From positions 136,174 through 200,173 of the forward strand of contig KV419417.1 of assembly GCA_001630475.1 (NCBI GenBank): 64,000 nt of DNA, written 5' to 3'. Numbering within the stretch: the stretch's first letter is position 1; each line of letters starts with the position of its first letter. The notes beneath the pieces are model-generated. The model ran no database searches. It was not told the origin of the DNA and saw only the letters and a list, made by a program, of their open reading frames with translations. This DNA is from Sistotremastrum niveocremeum HHB9708 (taxonomy: Eukaryota > Basidiomycota > Agaricomycetes > Sistotremastrales > Sistotremastraceae). The translations under genes and the position numbers were made by a program. Shown here piece by piece: positions 22,553 through 34,125 of the stretch.

Positions 22553-22990
22553 GTTTGCTCCTCCCATTCGCGGCTCCCCTATACGATCTGGGGAGCTGTG
22601 AACTGGGTGGAGTCTGGTCTTCACCGTCTATCGCTTTTGTGTCGCAGTTTATGGACTGTGGCTAACAAGAGTCTGACTGCATGCGGACCTGTTCAGTCAA
22701 ACATCATCCCTCAGTGAAAACGCGATCTTGTACGCCGAGATAATTTCTATTGTTATCTAGTGCATGATTCCTCGTCATCACAATTCTGTCGCTGACCATA
22801 CCCTTGATACCTAGCGACTTTTACTAGTACTTGGGCTCGGTTCATCCTGCCTTCACCCACAGGGTACCGCCAGGTATGATTTCGACCGTGTCTATTCTGC
22901 TTTCGCTCACACCCTGCCGCTATTAGATCTTCCAGAGACATTCATATTTTCGAGTCTCCTCCCCGAACAGGTATAATCCAGTTACTCTTA

Positions 22991-23194
22991 GTTTTCCGCA
23001 GTCTTGAGATCAAGTCCCAACCACGGATCCGGATCCGGAAACTGCGAAACCTTGGATTTCTCCTCCCCTTTCTTCTCCAGCGCGCTAAGTTCAGCCTTGA
23101 CATCCCCAACCTTCTTCCACTGCAAATCCACAGTCCATATCCCAAAAATCGCAATCGCCAAAGCCCCAGCAAGGATAAGTCTTAAAATCCCCAT
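22991..23194 (-). pseudogene. Truncated duplicate of the DUF3445 gene (N-terminal anchor only)
   Basis: An intact ATG-to-stop frame of 67 aa encodes a close copy of exon 1 of the DUF3445 gene: the membrane helix (LILAGALAIAIFGIWTVDL), the charged linker and the FPDPDPW block. It stops within the residues that follow (LKTAEN then stop). The rest of the gene, including the whole catalytic domain, is missing. The upstream region is also copied, so the promoter may have come with it. It is most simply a truncated gene copy, although a short membrane peptide could still be made. Confidence 0.75.
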
Positions 23195-23705
23195 CTTTCA
23201 CTGCCAACGGGAATGGTGGGATCGGAGAGCCTTTTGTCGCCTGACATTCCGAAGTCCTAGAGATAGCGCTAGCTTTACTATCCTACGAGATAACGTGGGT
23301 GTTATAGAGTATAGGGGTCTCTTCGAGGTTTCGGTCCGGATCCGGATGGAGCGTGATGCGTTTAGACTCCGCTCTCTCACCCTTTTCCTTTGCGCTACCG
23401 TCTGAGTTGTATGTGCGTCTTTTTGGATGGTTTGTTGATGGGAGCTTTCAGCCGGGTGTGCGGGTAAGCTTGTTGATGTCGGCAGGGAAATCGGGCTTGG
23501 GATCTGTGGGGTGAGTTCAAGAGTTTGAGAATCCGCGAATTTAATACCTCTCCGGCAGAATCGTTCCAATTGTTGGTCATCGTTGCTCCTTGCAATTGGA
23601 TGGAGTGGCTGAATCAAGTTGATAGTTTCGAATATTGTCAGGATAGTGGAACCGACTGACGCTGAATACGTGCTCTATGGGTAAAAGTTCAAGTGTGCGA
23701 AATTC
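22993..23705. repeat. Second copy of the 5'-gene segmental duplication
   Basis: Homologous to about 20612-21340 in the same orientation. Homology starts near CCGCAGTCTTGAGATCAAG and ends near GTGCGAAATTCACAGA. Outside these limits the two loci differ. Confidence 0.8.
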
Positions 23706-25042
23706 ACAGAACTAATGTTACCATGCACTGTAGTACAATCTCCTCGGGATGTTTCATACACTAGGTGAGTCTTCTAAACCGCCTCGGCAGGTGTTGACAT
23801 TCGGGCTCATTTATAGATTTCATGAAATGGTGCCGTCTGCAACGTTCGTCACCGATATCTGAAGACTCTTCTGTGCAGGCGTTACTGTAATAACTTTGGT
23901 GCCGTCCTAGACTTCGGCAATTTTGGTGGCACGCTTGCGTTTGCTCCGCGAGCCACTGTCAACACGCTTCTCCACAAATGACCGTGACATCCCGCTGGCC
24001 TTCGGACTGCTGCTAGCGTCTGCCGACAATCATCGGCACACTGGTCTTATTTTTCTTCTACGGATGATCTGATAACTCTTGGACTCCACCATGCTCGTCA
24101 CCATCTTTAAATGCCGTCCGAAGAGATGTGTGTGAATCCCGTCTCGGAAGACTATGCCTTCAACCCTTTGCCGACTCGTTCCCATCCCGACTCAACCGGG
24201 TGCCGTCACCTTCGACGCTATTTTTTAGCTTCAAACGCATGAGTCGAGTCTTCTGGCCGGCACTCGTTGATTACAAATGTTGATGCAACGTTGATGGACC
24301 CACTAGGAGTGACTTGACCATGCAGCCAGTCCGCTTCTCAGTCCGATAGCTCAAATGTTTCGGCACGATTGCCTCACTTTGATCCCGAACGAGTTTTCGC
24401 CCTTCTGCCGAACTGCCGGTCTGCCGAGTAGCTATACGCTTCTTCTGAGGTATTTGAGGCGTATAAGGCGTAATTAATTCCGAGTTTGGATTTTCGACAA
24501 TCACTTTTACTCTCCAAATCAACGAAGATCCGTCCCCTGCCGAGTTTGCAAAAATCCGGCAAAAATGCAAGTCTCTTGCAAATTCTAGGAACAATAAATT
24601 TATTGTCTGTTTATCTTGCACCGATAGCATCCACGAAGGATGTGGTTCTTGGTCCGCTGATGGTTGCTTCGTCGAGCTCCAACTTCTGGATATTCGTCAT
24701 GAGATCGTCATCTAATCTGTAGATTTGCGTCGAGATGGGGAAAGTGCATGCCGAGGAAATAGCCGGGATGAGAAATATATGCGCGATCGAGCTTCTTTCA
24801 GCCTGCCGCCATCGGCGCTTGCACGCCGCACCTCCGCCCTGCCCTTGCCAAGGCTTCGGCAAGAAACGGCACATTAGTCCGGCATGCCAGCCGCACCCGC
24901 CGAGATGCCGAACCCTCGGAGCGACAACGGCCACCCTGCCGAACCTATATCCGAGCCGTGGAACGACATCGAGGAAGTCGCGACAAAGTATTTATACATA
25001 GCGTGCCGATGAAGCGCTTTTCCCCTCCCACTCACAACGACC
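23706..25042. other. TGCCG-rich region upstream of the second MFS gene
   Basis: No supported gene. From about 23780 to 25015 I count 24 occurrences of TGCCG or its complement CGGCA, against two or three expected by chance. One pair forms a perfect inverted repeat, TGCCGA-6-TCGGCA, at 24021-24038. The region could be a dense regulator-binding area or the remnant of a repetitive element. Confidence 0.5.
24021..24038. promoter_or_regulatory. TGCCGA inverted repeat upstream of the second MFS gene
   Basis: TGCCGA and TCGGCA are separated by six bases, an everted CCG..CGG arrangement like that at 17431-17445 upstream of the other MFS gene. A regulator-binding role is inferred from the shared half-site. 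Confidence 0.3.
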
Positions 25043-27690
25043 ATGAAGGACTCGACGACGCCAGGACGGTCACCGACAGGCAAGCCACCGCCCCCCAGCG
25101 CGAAAGCCGTTGCAGTTCCAGCTCCCGGAGCCGTCAGCCACGCCCCAGGCGCTTCATGGAAAGCTAATGAACAACATGTCTTGCCGAAAAATAACCTCCC
25201 TCTCGTATTTTTTGGATTCATGCTTGCTATCTTTTTAGCTGCAATCGACCAGACCATTGTTGCCACTGCTTTACCGACGATTTCAGCGCGTTTGGGTGGA
25301 GGATCTAACTATTCCTGGGTCGGAAGTGCATATCTCTTAGCATCCGCCGCTTGCTCTCCGTTCTATGGAAAATTCTCAAACATCGTTGGCCGAAAACCGG
25401 TCATCTTTGGCTCTATCTTCATATTCCTCATCGGTTCGGCATTATGCGGAGCGGCAAAGACGATTAATTGGCTCATTATTTGCCGTGCCATCCAAGGTGT
25501 AGGAGGAGGAGGTATCATGCAGGTTCGTGCTCAATTCCACCTTCCAGCAGCGTCCCATCACGTAACGGACCCTATCTGACCGGTGTCGGATACAGATGGT
25601 GCAGATTACCATATCGGATATCGTGTCCCTGGAAGAGTACGGCTCTTATTTTCCTCCGTTTCAATCGGGAACCTGACTTTCTGCTTTTCTGCTCGTTCAA
25701 AAAGTCGTGGCAAATACGGTGGCTTCGTAGGCTCGACATGGGGTATCGCAAGTGTCTGTGGTCCGCTTATCGGTGGCATTTTCACCGATCACGTTTCGTG
25801 GCGATGGTGTTTTTGGATCAATCTTCCCACCGGTGGATTCGCAACTGCTATCCTGTTTTTCTTCCTGAATCTCAACCCTCTTCCACAACCTCGACCATCG
25901 TTTATGGACCATGTCCGCGCTTTTGATTTCATAGGCCTTGGTTTGATCGTGTCTGGGGTAGTCTGTGTTTTGTTGGGATTCAGTAGTGGAGAGACGAAGT
26001 GGGACGACGCGCAGACGATCACATTGCTCGTTGTGGGATGCTGTCTTCTTATTGGTGCCAGTATTTTTGAATGTTACACCACGCGGTCTCCCATTATTCC
26101 ACCGAGACTTTTCAAGGTACGTGAACCCCCTCACCTTCCATCCACTAATTCTGACAGTTTGATAGACACGAACGACAGCTGTCATCCTTACGACTGTGTT
26201 CTTACACGCCGTCGTCTTTTTTGCTGGATCGTATTACCTCCCTCTCTATTTCCAAGTTTTGGGATCTTCCGCGACGGGTGCGGGAGTCAGGTACGTTTTT
26301 CGACAAGTCTTGGTCATCGTTCTCTCACGCACTGTCGTGATTTTTCGTAGAATGTTGCCATACTCGTTGGGGGCGGCGTTCATCTCTGCCACCAGCGGTC
26401 AAGTCGTGACGAGATTGGGTGAATACAGAATTGTTATCTGGATAGGATGGGTAAGTATCATGACGGCTCTGCTCATGACCAATCTTCTTACGACTCTTTC
26501 AATGACTAGGGTATCTTCGCCGTCGGTCAAGGCCTCATGATCATGCTCAGCGATACCTCATCAACGTGCGTCTTCTCATCTCATTATGAATGGGTGAGAC
26601 GACGACTGATCCTCCTTCCAGCGCAGAAAAAGTCGTTTACCCGCTCATTGCTGCCATTGGCATCGGTTGTCTATTCCAAGTGCCACTCATTGGTCTTCAA
26701 GCTGCCATGCCACTGAAAGACATGGTTCGTACCTACCACTTTCTTTTCTTTCCACCAACTCATGCCTATGAACAGGCGACGAGTACTGCCACCTTCATGT
26801 TATTGAGGTACGTGCATCCACGACTCTCTTGATACAAAAAAAGCTCATGTCTTCGAAGAACATTGGGAGGAACAGTCGGCGTCGCTATCGGACAAGTTGT
26901 TTTCTCTAGTGTTCGTCTTTCCTTCTCCTACTTTTTTCACGTCAACTGATCGGCTTCTTCAGCAATTGAACAAGAAGCTCCATAACATCCCTGGATTGCC
27001 AGCGGGGACGACAGCATCGGAACTTGCACAACAAGTTCGCAAAATTCAGTACTTCGATGTCAGTCTTCCATATATACAAACCAAAAGCATGGCTCTGATA
27101 TCCGCTTCTCTAGCCTGAAACTGCCCAGCTCGTCCGACATGCCTTCGCCAAGTCATTAAGTGACATTTGGATAGTGGCCACTCCAATTGCGGTTCTCGGA
27201 TTCTTCATGGGTATGTTTCTCCCGTGCCTCTGCATCAAAAGTGGTGCTAATCAAGGAACAGTCCTATTCATCAGACGATATAGTCTCAAACGCCAAATCG
27301 TGCGCGGAGACAAATCGAAGTCAGGGGACCCTGATAAGAAGCTCGCCGCAGTCGGAACGCCTTCCGCTGCCGATGCGCCTACGGAAGCTCCGGCCATGGG
27401 TACCCCTGCCAGTGCCGCAGTCGTTTCGAATGGAATCTCAGAACAGACGCCCGATAAGGCGTCGCATCTGAGTTTGCGGCCTGTGGAAGAAAAAGAAGAA
27501 GACGAGCAGAAAGAAGATGAGGATGAGGAAGTCACGGTGATGGTGGATGAAGAACCTGTTCCTTTAGATGTGCAACCTTTAGGTATGTTCTCCTCTATAG
27601 AGTCAGTTGGGCTCGACTAATGCATCACCAGATCTCGAGATGTCAACGATGTCAAATCCTAATTCACACTCAAAACCGTCGACGCCATAA
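25043..27690 (+). CDS. MFS transporter, DHA2 (14-helix) family
   Basis: A multi-exon gene with a Pro/Ala-rich N-terminal tail. Then come [16 protein letters not shown] (DHA2 signature in helix 1), [11 protein letters not shown] (motif A), [13 protein letters not shown] (motif B), and [23 protein letters not shown] (motif C and the [11 protein letters not shown] signature of this family). A helix-rich second half follows, including [30 protein letters not shown] and [12 protein letters not shown]. The C-terminal tail is long and very acidic ([15 protein letters not shown]). The closest known relatives are fungal multidrug and toxin efflux pumps. A plasma-membrane proton antiporter role is expected. 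Introns are 50-70 bases and all fall in frame; the stop follows SKPSTP. It is a distant paralogue of the MFS gene at 14.9-17.0 kb. Confidence 0.9.
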
Positions 27691-28363
27691 CGCCATCTGA
27701 TTCGACATCTTCGCTTTCCTTCTTTTCTTCCATTTGGTTCCCAGCACGCACGATTTAGTATACGATAACCTACCTTATGATCTCTTCAAACTTCATTACT
27801 CCACCTCGCAACTCGCTTTGGTCTTCATACCGACATCTACCACCAGGCATCGATTTGTACATGATTATGTCTAACGATTACGCGCTGTCTTAAGATATAG
27901 TGGCCTAGCGCTCGTACGTACGTACAATAAGTAAATCGAACCATCAAGTGTACCAGTAGCATTATTTTGTATACCGTAGAATTCGAGATAAATTTAGCTG
28001 ACGGGCTCGTTAAGCAATCCATGAAGCATGCATGGTATTCTCTGCTTCTGAAGCGTGTGATGATTGTCGAATCTGGGTTCGCGAGTTCCAGGGTGTACTT
28101 CGAGATAAGAGAGAAGGTGCAATGCGCCATATAAAGACAGATGGAAAGTCTATATATACAAAAGGTCCGATAAGAAGAGCAGATGTATTGAATACATTGA
28201 AGTCCGTGTTCATGAATGACCATGAGCGTTATGCGAGGAGAACAGGAATGGGATCATGACGTCATTGAGTAAGAAACCGTGTCATGGTGTACATGCGTTG
28301 AGTCTTCGCGAGTTCGAGGGCAGGCGACGACGGCAAAGGTGAAGATTAAAGCGTTTCTCAGCT
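27691..28363. other. Convergent intergenic region
   Basis: Between the end of the second MFS gene (+) and the end of the LEA2-like gene (-). It should hold both 3' untranslated regions. No gene was seen. Confidence 0.4.
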
Positions 28364-29817
28364 CTACCCCGAACCCGTGAGGCCAGGTATGTTTATTCCG
28401 AGTCCGTTCAGGAAGGGCTGGTCGATGAATCATGAATAAAAGTAAGATGTCAAAGAGAAAAACGGCTGACCTCGACTTGATCCAAACTTAACGGACATTC
28501 GAAATCGGCATTCCCGCTAAACGATGGTGATATTGTGGCGACGATGACTTTGATGTGCAGCTATCATCGCACATATTCAGCCCTGTGTAATTCGAAAGCG
28601 GGGATAAGACGCACAGTAAGTTTATAAGCTATCTCAATATTCGATTTCGACGATCCAGGAATCAACCCGCATTTGTTGACCAAATCAGAAAGAATGGCGC
28701 CATTGGGGTCTATGGCTTTGCTGTAGGTAAACGAGAAAGGGAAAGTAAAGTTCTTGTCCGAATTGGCGTCGAATGTGATGTCTTTCTCCGTGCCACCACC
28801 GACGTTGGTATTGTTGATGGGGTAGAAGATGTTGACGTCGATCTCTTTGAAGTTTGCTGAGAAGTAGTTGGGGTTACGGACGAAGATCCCGAATCCGAGG
28901 TTGATTTTGAATTCGGAGTTGGTGGTGGCTTCGAATGTACTGCCGTTCGTTGACGTTTGAACGCCTTCGAATGCAACGATTGGGGGTTGAATCCACTAAC
29001 GAACGAAGGCGCAAATCAGATTCTCAGAATGGGATGCCCGCCCTATCTTGGAGACGTACCAGAATAAGCGTCAGGATGATGCTGACCAGCAGCAATAAGA
29101 ATATCCACAAAAAGCAACAGCAAAATCGTCCACAACATCGCACTCGTCCTCCCTAGATCGAATGTATCTTAAACACTGAGAGCTTTCGCGAACAAAGGTG
29201 CTTACCCTAGTCCATCTATCGCCATGATGATCCATTCTCCATCCTTTGATATCAGTTGTTCTTCTACGTGATGTGAGTTATGATACTGGGGTGGTTGAGA
29301 ATCAGATTACATACCCTCTGGACATAGGTTGAGTCCCTGGAGTAAATGAATGCCTCAGCGAATCCCTCTTCGGCGGCCCCGACGGTGGTGCTCGCGTGAG
29401 GACCGAGTTTGTCGTCCCTCTCCTCGACAGACTCCCGCCCTTTGTCAAGACGTTCTTCGAAGGTACAGGAGGTGCATCGCTCTGAGCGCTCGGTTCAGCC
29501 GCATTGCCTACGTTCATGTTCGTCGGCGCATTAGGGTCGTATCCTCCATAGCCACCACCGTAGGTCGGTCCACTGGCATATCCCTGTCCCTGCCCATACC
29601 CTTGACCATAATTCTGGCCATAGTTATTCCCGTCATAGCTATCACCATAAGCATAGTCGTGTGCTTGACCACTTCCACTCGCTCCAGCGCCTCCCTGAGC
29701 CCCAGTGACGCTTGTAGCGTAGGGATTGTATCCACCGTCGTCGTCTTGATAATTTCTATAGGAGAATGGCGCATTGTTTCCGCCAGAGCCAACGTAGGGA
29801 TCTCTGTAGCCAGACAT
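28364..29817 (-). CDS. LEA2-like single-pass membrane protein with Gly/Tyr/Gln-rich N-terminus
   Basis: The spliced protein has four parts. The first is a disordered N-terminal domain rich in Gly, Tyr, Asn and Gln (for example NNYGQNYGQGYGQGQGY). Next is a basic Cys cluster, RCCGRFCCC, directly before a strong membrane helix (WIFLLLLVSIILTLIL). A LEA2-type beta domain follows, with VAFEGV, FKINLGFGIFVRNPNYFSA, IDVNIFYPINNTNVGG and LTLHIKVIVATISPSFSG. The short tail ends in PGLTGSG. Similar fungal proteins resemble plant NDR1/HIN1-like and yeast vacuolar or plasma-membrane LEA14-type proteins. Their molecular role is unclear. The Cys cluster suggests palmitoylation, and the topology is probably cytosolic N-terminus with the LEA2 domain outside or luminal. 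The gene is divergent to the F-box-like gene at 30116, sharing 298 bases. Confidence 0.75.
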
Positions 29818-30115
29818 GATGGTGGTGAAGTCGCAGACAATGATGTATTTTGTTGGCGGTGCAACGTCGAGAGCCCGCAGCGCGGCACCAGAAAAGGCAT
29901 GCGAGTCCCACGATTATTTTCTCTGCTTCCGCCAGCCATGTCCCTTGCCAGCTCAAGTGCCACCTCCGAACGCTATATGAACTGTGGAAGGCCATATCGT
30001 ATCCAAATCACATAGTGACGATATAGCACCAAACTTTGGAACCCAGTGACTGGTGGTGAGTTACTCAGTAGTGCAACTTCTCTAGAGACTGACGTGAAGT
30101 CGTATCGAAGTAGAA
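29818..30115. promoter_or_regulatory. Shared promoter region of the LEA2-like and F-box-like genes
   Basis: These 298 bases separate two divergent starts (29817 minus, 30116 plus). No clear TATA box was found on either side. A shared bidirectional promoter is likely from spacing alone. Confidence 0.35.
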
Positions 30116-30964
30116 ATGGTTAAATTCAAACCTGCACTGATGGACGTCCCAGAAGAGATATTCGAGATGATAATATCCGCTCTCACACTCGACCCTCTCC
30201 CCCCTTCCACCATTCTCGACTTGCTCCTCATATCCCATCGCTGGAAACGATTTCTAGAACCTCATCTCTACAATACCGTCCTCCTTCAAACCGACCTCCA
30301 AATCCTCTCCTTCTGCACAAACGTCACACCTCACAACAAATCACTCGTTAAGAGGCTCACCATCCAGCCTCCCGAAGGCTCCTCCTTTCATGACCCAGAG
30401 TTAAAATCAGAACCTCTGACAGGACTTAACGAATGCACGAACCTCCAATCTCTAGCTTTCCGAGAGTGGGGACTGAACATAGACTGGGAAGATCTCCGTC
30501 CTCGTCATCTTATCTTACCCTACTACGATAATCTCCGTCTTGACGAGGACCTCCCAAAATGGAAGAACGTCACTCATCTCCGTCTTGACTACGATCTATT
30601 CTTCCCTCCCAACGCGGAACATCTCGAGTGTCCTCATTGGGAGAAGTTGAAGCAACTCACGCTGGAAGTACATGATTGTCAAATCTACGATGATGGATTG
30701 GCGTATAGAATTGCGGAGGAGTTTAAAGCCACTTCCGAACGGGGCGTTGTCGTCATTGTGTGGATGTGGCCTGCGATGGGGAATGAAGAGGATCGGGAGA
30801 GTAGACCGCTTGGCCGAGGACAGTGCGAGATACCGAATCTTTATTACGCTGTGGAGTGGCAGACGACGCGAACGTATCCGGTGAGATGGTGGGAGGAAGA
30901 GGAACATTTGGTGGAAGTGATCCAGAAAGCACCTCCGGAATGGTTCACTGTTGAAGGAGTCTAG
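30116..30964 (+). CDS. F-box-like domain protein, single exon
   Basis: A single exon of 282 aa. The N-terminus MDVPEEIFEMIISALT, followed by STILDLLLISHRWKRFLEPHLYNTVLL, matches the F-box-like pattern of basidiomycete proteins (a helix starting LPxEi, then LLLVSkrw). The rest has leucine-periodic segments such as LVKRLTIQ, LQSLAFREW, VTHLRLDYDL and LKQLTLEV, consistent with degenerate leucine-rich repeats. Such proteins usually act as substrate adapters of SCF ubiquitin ligases, or are orphan members of very large lineage-specific families. A target cannot be inferred. It starts 298 bases from the divergent LEA2-like gene. Confidence 0.7.
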   Translation: MVKFKPALMDVPEEIFEMIISALTLDPLPPSTILDLLLISHRWKRFLEPHLYNTVLLQTDLQILSFCTNVTPHNKSLVKRLTIQPPEGSSFHDPELKSEPLTGLNECTNLQSLAFREWGLNIDWEDLRPRHLILPYYDNLRLDEDLPKWKNVTHLRLDYDLFFPPNAEHLECPHWEKLKQLTLEVHDCQIYDDGLAYRIAEEFKATSERGVVVIVWMWPAMGNEEDRESRPLGRGQCEIPNLYYAVEWQTTRTYPVRWWEEEEHLVEVIQKAPPEWFTVEGV

Positions 30965-31318
30965 AAATTACTGGCGGAGCCCATCGAAAGTGAGCATATG
31001 CTTGTCATCGATGCAGTCGATTGTGAGATATAAGCTAATCATAGTTTCTGAAAGAAACTAGCCGTATAGAGGTAGGATACCGAAGTATGTAGAGCCAAGT
31101 ATAGGCTTAGTGTATTGTCGAAACTGTATAGCTTACGGTGTACCGATGCGATGCTACAAGATAGTCGAAATTGAACTCTCAGCGACTTCTTTCAAAACGA
31201 CATCCTACATCCCCCCTATAAATCTCTACACTCAAATACATCAAGAGAATTCATCGGATCTTTCCTCCCTCCTCTGAAGCACCTTCACAAGCCCAATCAC
31301 GAACAACAAAACCATTTC
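30965..31318. other. Convergent intergenic region
   Basis: These 354 bases lie between the F-box-like gene (+) and the first P450 (-), both ending here. No gene was seen. Confidence 0.4.
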
Positions 31319-33360
31319 TCAATACATCCCCTTCGTCTGCGCATTCATCCAAACTGTCACGTCATGATCAGGAATAGCTTCAAGCAATGCTTCTGCCCGC
31401 AGTGATCGAACGCGAAGGTCACATTTGAAAGGTTTCGGATGTCTAACGAGAAGAGTTTTTCAGCACCAATACATTCCGGTAGAAGGAAGCACTCTACGCA
31501 CGAAATAACTCCAGTGTCATAGCCGCCCGCCGAAGGTTTATGGCCCGCAATCGTATTGATATCGAATACTGCTAGGGACATAGCTATTGATAACCACACG
31601 GAAAGTTCGGCGAGGTGTTGTCCTGGGCAATTTCTATATATTTCCAAAGCGATCAGTCGGGAAGTTCAAAGGTGGGAACGAGCTGACTAACCGTCTTCCA
31701 TAGCCAAAGATGCTCCTGCTAGGGTCGAGCGGGATGTCATCCGTCGTCTCGCAATCTCCACCTTCAGCTGTTGTCAAGAAGCGTTCCGGTCTGAACTCGT
31801 TTGGATTGGGGTACATATCCGCGTCACGGGTAATTCCCCTGAATAAGGCGTCAGAAGAACTCCAAACCGAATTGCCCATAATCGATCAGACACATACCAA
31901 AGATTAGAAATGACATATGACCCTTTCGGTATTCTCCAGCCTCGATATACGTCTTCCTGGCTCATAACATGTGGTATACTAGCCGGAACCACAGGAGCCC
32001 ATCGAAGAATTTCCTTCACCAGTGCATCGATGTATGGGAATGAGTGATTCTCTCGATCCTGCAAATTCGGTAGTCGTTCGCCACGTAGTACTTGGTCCAG
32101 TTCGGCATGTGCGCGTTCCTGGATCTCGGGGTACAGAGTCATTGCTAGAAAGAAAGAATATACGGCGGATACAGTTGTGTCTGATCCCCCAGTGTAGATT
32201 CCATTCGCTGCCCATGTGATGAGATGTTCGTCATCGGCGCTGATACCGGGCCCTTTCTCTCTGAGAAGCTCTCTCGTGTAGGATAGGGGTGCGGTGCCAT
32301 CTGCCTGTCGCGTATATATGTTAGCGCATGAAATTAGGAACTGTGATCATGGACTGACTATCTGCCCTTTAACGAAATTCAGTGGGTTGTCACTGAAGGC
32401 CTTCACAGCTTTGCGCCATTCCCTGGCAATTTTGTGAAAGGACACGAACGGGAACCATTGAGGTAAATGTTGCACTGTCAAGATGAATAACCATGCCAAC
32501 TCCTTACTGGGCCGAAGAATACTGACAAGGGGGAATAAAATCGACAATCCACGCTCCTGGCTCTGTGGATCTGGAGAATGTATCCATGGCATCTTCCACA
32601 ATTTTGGTCAGAGGATCTTTCTCCTCGGCTATCGTATAGCCATCTGCAAAGCGATTAGCTATGTTCGAGGCTACGAGGCACTGAGAGGCACTTACAAACG
32701 ATACGCAAAATGATTGCATTAGCCGTCCACCGAATCCTTTCTTGTAGATGTGATCCTTCATGATCTCCACCTCGAACATCGTTGTAAACCTTCCTAATGA
32801 ATCTCTTCGTCATCTGCTCTTCGACGTCCCAAAAATGATTTGAGCTCCGGGATCCCATTAAATGGCTGTACGACCGTCGCATTGTCTTCAGCGTGCGATT
32901 ATATTGGAGGAGAGTTATCGCTTGATCCCATCCTACCCTGCGATGCTTGCGTCGATCGGGTATTCGCCGTATAGGTACGGAACTTACAGTCTTCCCATGG
33001 TGAATTGAGGCCTGTCAGAACAAATAGCAGACTTCTTTATCATCATGTCTACCGCTGCTTCGTGTGAGTTCAAAATGATAACATCCTGTCCGAAGGCTGA
33101 AACATGAACTACATCGCCTGGAGAATACTTATGAGTTAGAAAGACAGGAACGAATGTACGGTGGACCCACCGTATCGCGACCCCCATTCGTGATAGGTAT
33201 GCCACTCATGCGATTTGGGCATTTCGAGGGCATTTCCGATGAAAGGATAGCCTTTAGGGCCGGGAGGAAGTGGAAGACGTCTGCGATTCCGAAGATATCG
33301 CAGAAGAAGGAGCACGGCAAGAAATGTAGTGGCCCAAGCCAACTGGTGAATATCCAACAT
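31319..33360 (-). CDS. Cytochrome P450, tandem copy 1
   Basis: A multi-exon P450 of about 500 aa. It has an N-terminal membrane anchor (ATTFLAVLLLLRYL), the proline-rich hinge LPLPPGPKGYPFIGN, an I-helix with YTGGSDTTVSA (replacing the usual AGxDTT), an ExxR motif EILRW, PERFL, and the heme-binding loop FGYGRRNCPG formed across an intron. The C-terminus is read through one more intron (GVIS-HPKPFKCDLRVRS) and ends QTKGMY. The closest fungal relatives are the O-methylsterigmatocystin-oxidoreductase-like P450s expanded in Agaricomycetes. They are ER-bound monooxygenases that hydroxylate lipophilic or aromatic compounds with electrons from P450 reductase. It is a tandem paralogue of the gene at 34126-36158, with matching intron positions in the parts compared. 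Substrate unknown. Confidence 0.93.
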
Positions 33361-34125
33361 GTCTACGTATTAAAACAGAGGGATGCAAATGATGCAGTGC
33401 CTAGGCGCCTGTTGCTTTCGCCGCATTTTATGCAGAGTGGAAACGGCACTACTCGGGGCGGATCGTCACACATTCCGTGTGTACGGCAGCAGAAAGGACC
33501 TTGGCCCAATCAATCTTCCGGCAATGCTTATCAGAAAGCGTGTGGCTCACGAAAGTTGGTGCATCAAACGGTGTTCACGAACGGACTGATCCGACTCCGC
33601 AAATAGAGGAACGTAAAAGTAGTCTTCTGGAGATTCACCTGAACGCGTAACAATGATCATCCAATGAAATCAAGAGTATGCAAAGCATGGGATGAAGCGC
33701 TATTTAGCATCATTCGAAGTTGTAGCCGTCAGTGAAAGCAGATAGTTTCCGGACTCCGACTCCGGATCGACTTTCAAAGAGCTGTCGAAAGGTACAATTT
33801 AGATGTAAACGTGGAATTGACTCTACCATCTCCTAGAAATAATCGAATACATGCAGTGCATCGAGCTGTACCTACAATCTGTCACTCAATATCCGTCTGC
33901 TGGAATGCCAACTCCGCGGAGGAACACACAGTACTGGCCGTCGGTGACTAACGTTACAACCTCCAGGGCCGACTCGGAGACAATCGCTGCGAGAAAAAAG
34001 ACAAGTCCAAGGAGGTGGCTGAAGTCGAGCTGTAACAGCGCCACCTCGTTCGATATAACTCCCTCACTAGTAGATGTCAGACAAAGTTCCACTGGTGCCA
34101 GTGGTGCCGGTACAAAGCGCGATCC
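33361..34125. other. Intergenic region between the tandem P450 genes
   Basis: This should contain the promoter of P450 copy 1 and the 3' end of copy 2. A minus-strand frame at 33886-34092 encodes 68 aa with a hydrophobic stretch (LLGLVFFLAAIV) but has no recognisable relatives and is not called as a gene. Confidence 0.4.

Larger units (their letters stand above)
21345..22980. other. Repeat-bearing intergenic region
   Basis: No supported gene. Between 22030 and 22552 two different repeat units are arranged in the order A-B-B-A (listed separately). The remaining sequence contains short open frames without resemblance to any family. Position between the two copies of the duplicated segment suggests that it was rearranged or inserted during that event. 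Confidence 0.4.

Noticed and set aside
25697-26185. A 162-codon minus-strand open frame
   Set aside because: It is antisense to conserved membrane helices of the second MFS transporter.
29350-30015. A 221-codon plus-strand open frame
   Set aside because: It lies opposite exon 1 of the LEA2-like gene, whose Gly/Tyr-rich codons leave the opposite strand open.
33886-34092. Short hydrophobic minus-strand frame between the P450 genes
   Set aside because: Single hydrophobic stretch without signal or relatives, inside the expected 3' and promoter region of the tandem pair.
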